A stretch of 64,000 nt of DNA from Aphis gossypii (Eukaryota > Arthropoda > Insecta > Hemiptera > Aphididae): contig NC_065530.1 in NCBI RefSeq assembly GCF_020184175.1, forward strand, positions 79,461,260 to 79,525,259, written 5' to 3'. The notes under the pieces are model-generated. The model made no database searches. It saw only the letters and a list, made by a program, of their open reading frames with translations, and was not told the DNA's origin. Position 1 is the first letter of the stretch, and each line of letters starts with the position of its first letter. Shown here in pieces: positions 54,601 to 64,000 of the stretch. The translations under genes and the position numbers were made by a program.

Positions 54601-56320
54601 ATTTTAATATTTCTCTTGATTGGTTCTAAAAAGTAACGATATAATGTTTTTTGTTTGGAAATCGAAGATAATTATTCCATAGACGTCCCTAATATGTTCT
54701 GCTCTTTTCTTTTGTCTTCGTTGGATCCGCATTTTGTCATCTTTTATTTCACCCTTAGTATCACTCCAAATAAAATGAAGTCTCTCGATGATGACATCAT
54801 GAAATTTTCATGTATAAGACGAGTGTGGGCAGTGTGGTCGATTGTTAGGTTAGGTTTATTATATTTTCTTGTACTCGCGGTTTTATTACAAACTATATGA
54901 GTATAAAGTAACAAAATTAAAATAATAGATTCGCAGCGAAGAGCACAAAATCTTCTAAAACAAAATCGTCTTGACAGATATTATTATAGTAAAATAAGTT
55001 ATAATTATTAATTATTAGATCCAAGAAAGCTTATCGGAACAACTGACGGGACAACTGAAATTCAATGATTTGCTCCATTAGTCCAACCGACATACTAATA
55101 TAAGATATTTGTTTATACTATGATTAAATCATTGATAACTTCTTAGCTATTACATCATTCACAGATATTGACGAAATTATTATTCAACTCAACGGACCAA
55201 ATAAAACCTATTAATTATTATCTTAAAATATTGTATTCCATTAGGTTACCCATATTAACATATTGACATACAACATTAAATTTAAATCAGGAACCGAACC
55301 GAAAAGAGCCGATTAACAAAAACAAAACCATGTATAAATTATAAAACCGAAAATAACCATAACATTTATTTTAAATTTTTAAAATATCTTAACCGAGACC
55401 TAAAGCTTTTTAGAAAAATAGAAAAGAATGGGGGTTTTCATAAGTATTAAGTAAGAGAAAAAATACTGTAAAAAGTACTTGTAAATCTGCATTATGATAT
55501 TTCCTATGCGACTTCATATGTAGGTATTTTGTAACCATAGTACTTATATTATATTCTTAGAAGATAATTTATCTTTCATATTTTAATGTCGATCCAATTT
55601 ATAATTCGCATTCAATTATAGAATAATATTTTATAAAACTACAAATTAAATATTAGTACAGTTAACTTATAGATAGGTACTTTAAATTACTTTTATATTA
55701 AATACATTGGAAAATTTAGTATGTGTTTGTTTTTTTATATTAATATTTTCAAATAATTATAATAATAATATCAATTTTATACATGATAAAATATTTTTGA
55801 CGCTTTTAAGCTATACATTTAAAACTTTTTTAATTAATAATTTAATTCAATGTTTCTGCTTGAACTTGAAAATAAAAAAAGTATAAATTTTCTCGAATAT
55901 GCAAAAGAACAATGAATCATAGATATGTTTAAGTGAGAATTTTTCTATAAAACTACCTAGTTTAAAAAAGTTGCTATGGTTACGTAATTACATGCATCAG
56001 TTGCGGAGGATAACTATCTAGGCACTGTGATGCAAAAAATATGAGAAAAAATAACATTATACCTAGCTCAAAAACATAATATTTAAGTTAAAAAATAAAA
56101 TTGTAGTGAAGGGTGAATATCGATATTCCAAGTTCTTACTGATACACTACATTTTGACCTTTTAAACATCCAAGACTTAACCTAAACCCTCAAAATAATT
56201 GTAAAAAGACTCGAACATTAATCTTAACCGTTAAAATTATTATAAGTCTCGAGTTCCTTCATTTAAAATGTAAAAATTATTTATATAAGTATTTTTAATA
56301 CTGTTATCTTAAAATTGTAT
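51641..56320. other. mostly AT-rich DNA, one GC-richer patch, no supported gene
   Basis: A sharply bounded patch of about 150 bases at 51.89-52.04 kb has balanced composition but no open frame I can defend. The plus frames 52932-53243 and 54655-54900 are slightly less AT-biased, the latter ending in a hydrophobic segment (GLLYFLVLAVLL), but both lack an ATG in good context or splice signals. Words of the ACCGAACCGAAAA kind near 55300 resemble decayed repeat sequence. Confidence 0.4.
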
Positions 56321-56326
56321 TTTTAC

Positions 56327-56544
56327 TTAGTCTCGGGTTCATAAAAATATATGTGATTAAAATATTTACTAGTGGATAGTTTGCTAGTATTGCACCCATT
56401 CAAGATCATTACTACAGTTTCGTGATTTATCCGTTTGCTTGTATTATACGCCCGAACAGCCGTTAAAACACTCGTCGCAATAAAAATTCTACAAATCCAA
56501 AACAAACCGTTCCATAATATATTCGTCATGTGTTTTATATACAT
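56327..56544 (-). CDS. candidate first exon with signal-peptide-like start, unrecognised
   Basis: On the minus strand an ATG at 56544 (or the ATG five codons on) opens a frame with a hydrophobic stretch ILWNGLFWICRIFIATSV and small residues LTAVRA. These would suit a signal peptide cleaved before YNTSKR. The rest contains ETVVMILNGCNTSKL and NHIYFYEPETK. The frame ends at 56323 with TAA, or at a GTAAAA donor at 56326. A different, overlapping minus frame (56489-56731) also starts with a hydrophobic segment, so one at least is chance. No family is secure. Confidence 0.25.
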
Positions 56545-57839
56545 TTATACGTACATGTGCAGTATATATAGGTCCCCGTGGTAAAGGTGTTTTTGAAACT
56601 TTACACGTTAGGTTTTTTCTGATTTTAATTGATCGCTTACGGCCGTAAAAAGATGTAGGGATTGTAAAAATGGCTCCTATTGTCATTGTTAGCCAAAGGG
56701 ACATCGTTAAAATTTTGTTCCACCAGTACATGTACCTATATATGATGTATAAAAGGGAACGTTTGAAAACCGAGACACTACGTTGTATTTTTGTAATGTT
56801 TTTTTTTTTCTTTTTTACCTTTCTTCTATCTCTTTCCTCTTCCAGCGTTAAGTATATTATATTACGACCGAGTATCTATCCCATCTGAGATTTATATAAA
56901 ATGAAAAAAATATCCTATAATACAATAGATTGAGCGTAATATAATTTAAAAACTCCATGTGTATAACAAATAATTTCTAGCAGATTTTCAATTGAATATT
57001 GCTAAATAATAATATGTAGAACTTATGTAATGCAGTTATTCGATATCATAATGTATAAATACCCAATCGAAATAAGTTTTGTGTATCAAATCTACTTGAA
57101 TTCATATAATTATATAATTTATTAACATGAGTTATTTGCCTTATGAAATGTTCACTATTCACCACAACTCACAATCACTAAATGACACTTTGTCCTGAAG
57201 ATTTTTCATAATTAAAGTTTGAAATTTATATAAACATACAAATTTGTATGACTTGTGTGAAAGTATATACTCTTTGCATTTTAAAAATCCTATTAAACAA
57301 TATGATGCAATCAATCAATAAGTGTTTAGATAATTTTATTGTAATTTTTATAGGATAGCAGTAAATCAGTATTTAAGAAAACAGAAGCAGTTCTAATGTA
57401 TTCGGCTAACTTTAGCTTTATACAAAAATACAATATTATTGACATTTCTATATTTAGCACTTTTTATGATTGAAAAAACTGTCAAAAATGTGTCAAATGT
57501 ATTAAAATTGTGTCTATAAAGTAATTTAGTTTATTTCTAAAAATCAAAACTGATAGCCATGTTATATAATATTCATAACGTTTTGAGTATAACAACTTAT
57601 ACTCAATACATAAATCATACAATACTACTTTAAAAACATACTTAACTTGTTAACCAAACTTCAATAAATTTAATATTGGTAGATACCTACAAATATAATT
57701 TTGTAGTCGCTATACGTATAATATTACTAACAAAAGTAATTTTCGCACACCCTCAAAACTCAGTCTATTTTCCATTTACGTTAAAAGTTCAATTTCGATT
57801 ATGTACAATATTAATGTGCATGTACTTTGTTTATCTCAC

Positions 57840-58021
57840 TACAGTGCTACAAAACCTGAATACGCTCTCTGTTGTACATTCCAAGTCTCCTAATTCAACC
57901 TCATTCTTATTATTGATCAACTCTTCGAATGTGTCAACCTTAATGTTTTGTTTTGACAGTAGAATCATTACCGTCAAGGTAAACATAACAATGTAATGAA
58001 TTCGGATTTCAGTATAGTGCC
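57840..58021 (-). CDS. candidate internal exon, weakly like an ionotropic glutamate-receptor-family segment
   Basis: On the minus strand an acceptor (GATGTGTTCACAG, AG at 58023-58022) opens a frame of about 60 codons ending at a GTGAGA donor (57839-57834). The conceptual product has HYTEIRIHYIVMFTLTVM, then KQNIKVDTFEELINNKNE and LGDLECTTESVFRF. A hydrophobic segment followed by a [I/V]-x-T-x-E-[E/D]-L word and a Gly-Leu-Glu-x-Thr-Thr-x-x-x-F pattern recalls the sequence after TM3 (S2 lobe) of iGluR/IR proteins. This is a loose resemblance, not a match. The composition is Glu/Asp-rich and less AT-biased than the flanks. The stop just beyond the donor is in intron if the donor is used. No neighbouring S1, TM1 or TM4 exon was found, so an exon remnant or chance is possible. 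Confidence 0.3.
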
Positions 58022-58672
58022 CTGTGAACACATCTACAAATGGAATATCTCTCGAAAGACACAATTCAATAGATTTGCCAGCATATTGTCCTTTCCTTTC
58101 TCTTTTATTATAAAATTATGATTAAAGAAGTGATAAATAAATAATAATAATAAAAAAACATGAACATTTTTGAACAAATATAAAAACATAGAATAATGTT
58201 CAATAAATAATAATGTACACCATTATGATGTAATATAATCATTAATCAGATATTAATTTTTGGTGACAAAGATTGTTTCAATGCAATAATTAAACATTAT
58301 ATATTTAGTATTAAATTATAAAAAATAAAAGCTACTTAAACTGTAATCGTAAATTCATAATATTTATTGTATTAATATTATATTATTATGTTGCTTTTTA
58401 AGCATGCCTTTATGTTATCGAATAACAATATTACGCCAGACAAACTGCTGTTATAATTATCATAATATAACTTATGTATACATAACCCAAATAGCTCTAA
58501 CATTTAAATATAAATTGATAAAATATATAAAAATTTAGCTAGGTAACGACATTATCGTATTGTAATATTGTTTTTTTCCTATAAATCAATTATTCTAACT
58601 TTTGGTCTAGCGATCATCATGATTCACTCGTGCCTTTTTTTGCGTTTTAGCCTAAAGGGCAATATTTTCACT

Positions 58673-58729
58673 CCCTAGAGTATGTACAATATTGGTTTGT
58701 TCCTCCCACGTTCTACTCTTTATCCAGTC
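58673..58729 (-). CDS. candidate short exon fragment, unrecognised
   Basis: On the minus strand, after an acceptor-like GTCTTGCAG, the frame reads DWIKSRTWEEQTNIVHTLG. It reaches a possible GTGAAA donor at about 58672; unspliced it stops at TAG after a further five codons. The composition is protein-like and C+G-richer than the flanks. Strand and spacing would allow it to belong with the 57.84-58.02 kb candidate, but there is no direct evidence of that. Confidence 0.2.
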
Positions 58730-58739
58730 CTGCAAGACC

Positions 58740-59640
58740 TAATAATAAGACTAGTCACGGGACCGATAGAATTCTCAGAAAAACAAAAACAATTTCATCG
58801 TAGTATTTTCAATTATAAAACTATAAAAAAATTGAAACCGAATTTTTCTTTTTGATGAATCGATGCCACTTTATGAGTTTATATTATTTTGAGTCCTATT
58901 TCCAAACATTTTAAAAACTAAGAAATAAGTTAATGATTGATGACTAGGCATTCAATTCAATTATATATTATTCTGTTTAATTTAAATATATTTTATTGTC
59001 TTAAGAAGTGATAGTATTATATAGGCATCGTTATATACTGTATATCGTAAACCACAGATTTGGTCAATAACTTTTTATAATAACAAATGCGGCAGTAATA
59101 TACTAATATAACAAAAAATTTGTAACATTTATAAGTAACGTCAGAAAAAAAATAACCATTTCGGATCATATTATAATGATAAGAGTAAGTTGCAACGATA
59201 AAATAAAAATCATGTGAAAAACTATTTTAATGTGGTCAACACTTTACTCATACTTCAAACAATAAATTGTGCTATAGCCCATAGGTATACTTCAAACTTA
59301 TATTTACTCAAATGTTATCTAAACTTTTAATCTGAAGGAGCTATACACTCCAAAAAGAAACAAACCATCATCCTTTTACCAACTCGACCAGTCTCAACTC
59401 CCGAAACAGTCGAAACACGAGTATGTTTTGATCACCACAGCATCTGTTATATCAAATTATAGAAATACACACATCGCAAAAATAACAAACACACGTAAAT
59501 ATCTCGCTGACAAAATAAATGAACTGACTGTTATTAAATCACTGTTATTACTCAAGTCTACTGCCTATATAAATACGCACTAAATATAAAAATCCCGTGA
59601 TTTTAATTATTTTATGAGGAACATCAAACTAAATATTAAA
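58740..59640. other. AT-rich stretch upstream of LINE remnant
   Basis: No feature can be supported. The last 300 bases (from about 59340) are less AT-rich and may be an unrecognisably decayed upstream part of the LINE, but I could not align them to reverse-transcriptase motifs. Confidence 0.4.
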
Positions 59641-59644
59641 TCTC

Positions 59645-60475
59645 ATATTAAGTATCTTGCCATAACTTTATCCAGTGACTTAACGTTCGGTTAGCACATC
59701 GCACTAATTTGCAACAAAGCAATATGAATTTTTGGTTCCTTAATCAAAGAAACCAAACTATCAAGAATTTAACAACCCTACTTGCTTGAAAACTTTAAAG
59801 CTCTTTGTTACGTTATATAGTTCAATATGCTTCTTTAATATGAAATCCTTATCAATCTGATCATATTACACAAATCGAAAAAGTACAAAATCGTTTTCTT
59901 CGTATAATGGGTAACAAATTAGAGAAATTTAGACGTCTCATCTATTACAATAGCTAAAGAACTAAACTTTTTATCTCTTGAAAATTGACGATTTAATAAT
60001 TACATAATTGTCTTGTATAAATTATCAAACGATTTAATTGATTGCCCTGTGTTATTAGCCAAAATCCCACTTAATATACCTCGCCATTTTCTCTGATCTA
60101 CTTATCACATTTTATGTACAACCACAAAATCAAAATTATAGTTATAATGCTCCTTTAAATAGAATTTTATTAAATAATAATCCCATAAAAAAATCGATTT
60201 CTTTTTTGATCCACCAAGCAAATTGAAAAGTTCTAAATTCTAATTATGTAATCTTTTTATTATTTATAAAACAGTTGGGTATTAGTTATCAATTTATTAT
60301 ATGAAAAATTAATAAACAATATTTTTAGTATCTATTGTGCCGTTCTGTTATTTCACATGTTTTGATTACTTTCATATTGTTATTTGTTTCTAATAATTAT
60401 TGTACTATTTGTCTTTACAGAGCGTTATCGCTTATTGTAAATGTCATACTATAAAATCATTATTATTATTTAAAA
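59645..60475 (+). pseudogene. decayed Jockey-type non-LTR retrotransposon, 3' part of ORF2 and tail
   Basis: Reading the plus strand across several stops and frameshifts gives a characteristic order of fragments. KYLAITLSSDLTFG-stop-HI (from 59650) corresponds to the Y-L-G-[I/V]-x-L-x-x-x-L-x-F-x-x-H-I block after the RT active site. QSDHITQIEKVQNRFLRIMG (from 59853) is the Q-x-x-x-I-E-x-[V/I]-Q-x-[R/K]-F-x-R block. LDVSSITIAKELNFLSLEN and LYKLSNDLIDCPVLLAKIPL follow, then a C-terminal P-x-x-x-R region. The end is a short ATT-rich tail near 60473. Endonuclease and RT catalytic cores are missing, consistent with 5' truncation. The numerous stops and shifts mean it is long dead and non-functional. 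Confidence 0.75.
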
Positions 60476-63400
60476 TATATTTTGTTTTTGTTTAGAAAAC
60501 CCAATATTATCTTGGTACCTACGAAAATGTCCTCTTTAATTAGGTAATATTTAACTGAGATAATACTGTTCTATTTAATATACTTTAGTTAAATATCGTA
60601 TTTGACTAATTTAGTTTGTACATGTTATAAGTAAATCGCATTTTAACTATCCGAGTAGATAATTGGTACTGCAAAGAAAATTTAATTATACAACAAGAGG
60701 TATTAATAAGCTACAAAATGTATCAATGTCTTTCTGGCAATTCTTATAAAAAATTGTATTTATTAGTATTTTTTATTCAAATATATTGCTTTAATAACTA
60801 GGTTAATTTCTATTATGGCGCTAATAAATAAATTATTATTATTTTTATAAAAATTAAAAAAAAAAATCCTATTATTAGATTTATAGAATAATAAAGTTAG
60901 ACAGCTTAAGAAGAAAAAATGTTCGTAATAATTTATGAATTTACTGCTTTGTGTGTTCTGAGTACTAGAAAATTAGAATTTCTTATATTTTAAATTCAAT
61001 TGTTTTTTTTTTTTTTTTTTTTTAACTCATCAATTTAAATTTGTTTATAATATATTGTTCATCTAGTTGATTAAAATTTATTTTTACTTCACTTAATCTT
61101 AGTAATAAGCATATTACTAAAATTACGCAGTAAGGCGTTCGCTTTACTCTGAATTCTTTAGAATTAAAAAATGTTTAAACACATTTTTAAAATTAATTAT
61201 TTTATAAGATATTTCTTCTCGGCACTACGGATGAAATAATTTTGAAATCAATGTAAGATAAAGGTTATTCTTTAATATTCTTCGTCGACTCTATTAGCAT
61301 ATCCCATGAGAATCCAAACACGAGAAAAACATATTTCAGCGTTGTACTTACCAAAATATCTATATTCTGTACCGCAAGCTTGTGTAATATAATAAATGTC
61401 AGATTCCATAATATTTAAGTAGAAAAAAATGTACCTTACATCTGCTGTTTCCAAGGGCAATTTGAATAGGCAAATGACTCTATCCCATCATTGAAACTTT
61501 CAATTTGAAAGCTACCTCTAAAATACATTAGCTTAAGTGTGTAGGTATATTGTATAGATATTTTAAATCACAAATTAGCTTAAATATTTTCTACTTTTTC
61601 ATACAATTCCATGATTTACATTGAAAGTATTTATTGAATTTAATATTATAATATAACAATTTCAAATTCACAAAACGATATTTTCATTTTTTGAATACTA
61701 ATTTATTGTTTTGGTATTATAATTGTTGTTAACAATTTTAATTCACATACAAAAGACATTATGGATATTTTTAAATTTTTTTTAATATTGTAAATATTAT
61801 TGGAACTCGCTTAAATATTTTAAGTGCCTAAGTTTACTTTTAAGAAGAATAATTTATATACTAATGTGAGATTTTAGTTCTTGTTAACCTTTAAAATATT
61901 GGAATAACATAAAAACGTAATCGGCAGTAGAAAATGTATCAATAATATAGAAAATAAAACTTCAGTTAATTATTCATAGACAATATTTTGTGCACATTCT
62001 GTGACTATATCATATCCTAAAATATGATATTCAGAAATATAAATCTACAAAAACGTTCAACATTCAATTTAAATATATTATTGTTTGTGAAAAGATTATT
62101 TTTTTTCGTAATTATTTACTTCTCGCTTTCCATTATTAAATGGATGCTGATGAACGTTCATTGTATAACTTGAATTACTGGACACGAAATAAGAATGAAA
62201 AAACGAGACGAAATAAGAAAACTAGAAAGAAGTTTAAATTTTATCAACGTAATTAAAATAACAAGGAAGTCGAATACATTTACTGAGATTTTCCATAGTG
62301 AACTAAAAATTAAAATAAAAAACAAGACAAATGAGTGTCATGAATAATAAAATGTATACTAACATTTTATCCCAGATAAGATAGTTTTCATTACTTACTT
62401 TTGGTTTATTAACCTAAAATTATTTTCATTTTTTAGTACCTACCTAGTTACCTAGTATGTGTACTAACCTACACGGCTACACGTACCTTCCAACAACTTT
62501 GACAATAACAATACTAAATAGCGTGTCTATGTATTATAATATAAACATTTACAACCACTTTTTAGTTTTTAAAATAAAAACATATAATGTTTAAAGGTAC
62601 TGTACTTTATATTATATTGCAGATAAGTCAACTATCATATCGTGTATAATTATTCCACAATAACTTTATTATTTAGGTATATAACATGTATAGGTACAAA
62701 AATCTATAGGTCATAAAGGAAAAATCAACTAACACGGTATCACTAAAATTAAATTAATAATTTTCTATTCAAATTAGGTTTTCGTTTGCTTTTTAAAAAA
62801 AAAAGTAATTAACTGTTTCTTTGTGCTTAACGACGTTACCACTTATTAATATATACTTATTATTAAATTACTCCTGAATTTTAATATAAATTATAATATT
62901 GTATTACCAACGTTTTATGATTAATTTTAAAAATATAATATTCCTACACAAATGGAAGTGTATTGTTTTATGATTTCTATTAAAACATACTACTTTAATA
63001 CATTTTGTTTAGTAGTCTTTTGTAATTTTCACTATACCTATAATAAATGGATGATCAACCATTTGGAAAATAATTGTGGAGTTTAATTGTAAATGATTGA
63101 TTGATAATGTTTATCGCTATGTTATAACTTATAAAATATTTCTCAATAAAACAAAAATGTAAATTATTACGAACAAAATTGGATCATTTAAAAAAATTAA
63201 AGAGTAACAATGTTCTCTCATTTAGTGTTTCCTTTAAAAAAAATTGTATTTACACAATATATCTCATGAATATTATATTTTGTTATTCATATTTATTATT
63301 TTAAACTTCAACATGTAATTAACTAATAAACCTACAAGATAAAATAGTAATATAATTTATGCATTTATATTCGTGTAATATTATAAATTTTAATACGTTG

Positions 63401-64000
63401 CATTCAATTGTTTTAATAATAGATAGCAATACAATAAAGGTAACTAAATATAGGTACCTATATTATTAATTTTCAATCTTGAACTTGTCCGAACTTTCTG
63501 AACATCGCAACCCAAGAAAGCAATAAGCATTATATTGTACATCATTACAATGAAATTAGATTATGATTAACTTGTTTGATGACATTTAGTTAAATAATTT
63601 AAATAAACATAAAGTTCAAATATGCCGTGTCATTGTTTTTTTTAATCAATAACACCATTAATTCAATACATTATTTGTTTCAAGAACAGCCATTCTAACG
63701 AAAAATGTAAATAACCATTCTAACTGACAATATTTATTTATTATTTCATTCAATATTGTTCTATCCGATGAATTTCATTTATTTAGATTTAAATTATTGG
63801 TTACTATTTTAAATAACTATATTAGACTGACCGCTAAAGGCCAATGTGATACAAATAGATACATCATACGGTATGATTCTATTTATAATTAAACCTATTG
63901 AATTTCTAAAGACAACATAATATTTGAAGTCTTTTTGCCAGACAAAGGAAAAACGTTTACATCAATTTAGAACTTTTTTTTTATCATTGTTTAAAATGTT
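60476..64000. other. AT-rich gene-free stretch
   Basis: No supported gene. GCGCTAATAAATAAATTATTATTATT near 60820 resembles a LINE 3' tail, but no body is visible. A T21 run lies at 61003-61023. The minus frame 61272-61460 is open but unsupported. The remainder to the window end is AT-rich. Confidence 0.5.
61003..61023 (+). repeat. poly-T tract (T21)
   Basis: An uninterrupted run of 21 T. It could be a retroposon tail on the minus strand, but no element body was recognised beside it. Confidence 0.9.

Noticed and set aside
55280..55400. ACCGAACCGAAAA-type repeated words
   Set aside because: Probably decayed repeat sequence, but no boundaries or inverted ends could be placed.
57676..57996. 106-codon plus frame
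   Set aside because: Lies opposite the better supported minus-strand candidate exon. Hydrophobic, AT-driven, and no motif.
60815..60845. LINE-like 3' tail (AATAAATAAATTATTATTATT)
   Set aside because: No element body upstream. Such strings are common in this background.
1..64000. tRNA, rRNA, CRISPR, prokaryotic operon, viral or endosymbiont sequence
   Set aside because: No box A/B pair, no regular spaced repeats, no dense ORFs or ribosome-binding sites, and no recognisable viral or bacterial protein in any frame examined by eye.

Overview
The window is 64 kb of strongly AT-rich eukaryotic DNA that is almost entirely non-coding. It is dense in A/T homopolymers and ATT/AAT microsatellites. It carries a dispersed repeat with AGATTCTGAGCGG / CCGCTCAAAATCG ends and frequent TAGGTACCTAT-like words, both of which I associate with aphid (Aphididae) genomes. 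That assignment is pattern recognition, not a search, and I hold it at about 0.6. There is no operon structure, no bacterial-type gene, and no rRNA, tRNA or CRISPR that I can see. Nearly all open frames over 60 codons are chance frames rich in Ile/Tyr/Phe/Asn.

Layout. 1-5.6 kb: featureless AT-rich DNA. 5.65-6.4 kb: a GC-richer island with a weak signal-peptide-like ORF. 6.4-12.9 kb: AT-rich DNA with a fragment of the dispersed repeat. 12.95-14.03 kb: a GC-richer island with two candidate short ORFs. 17.1-18.96 kb: a long CpG-bearing island whose plus strand shows several good splice signals, most like a 5' end with alternative leader exons. 20.36-20.68 kb: an essentially complete non-autonomous hAT-type element with 8-bp target duplications. 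24.04-24.27 kb and 28.0-28.27 kb: two minus-strand candidate first coding exons; the second has a start in good context, a hydrophobic N-terminus and a GTAAG donor. 40.56-41.9 kb: the strongest CpG-rich island, probably promoter or 5'UTR, strand unsettled. 45.96-46.5 kb: a cluster of aphid-type inverted-end repeats. 56.3-58.75 kb: several minus-strand coding-like fragments, one vaguely like the segment after TM3 of an ionotropic glutamate-receptor-family protein. 59.65-60.48 kb: a badly decayed Jockey-type LINE 3' end.

How it fits together. The window is best read as a gene-poor interval and/or very large introns. The only traces of genes are GC-richer islands that look like transcription start regions and first exons. 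No complete gene can be assembled, and candidate exons on opposite strands (plus at 18 kb, minus at 24 and 28 kb) would overlap if all were real, so some are probably false. I found no convincing evidence of a new biological system. The items most worth checking are the 28.0 kb and 24.1 kb first exons, the 17-19 kb start region and the receptor-like exon at 57.8-58.0 kb.
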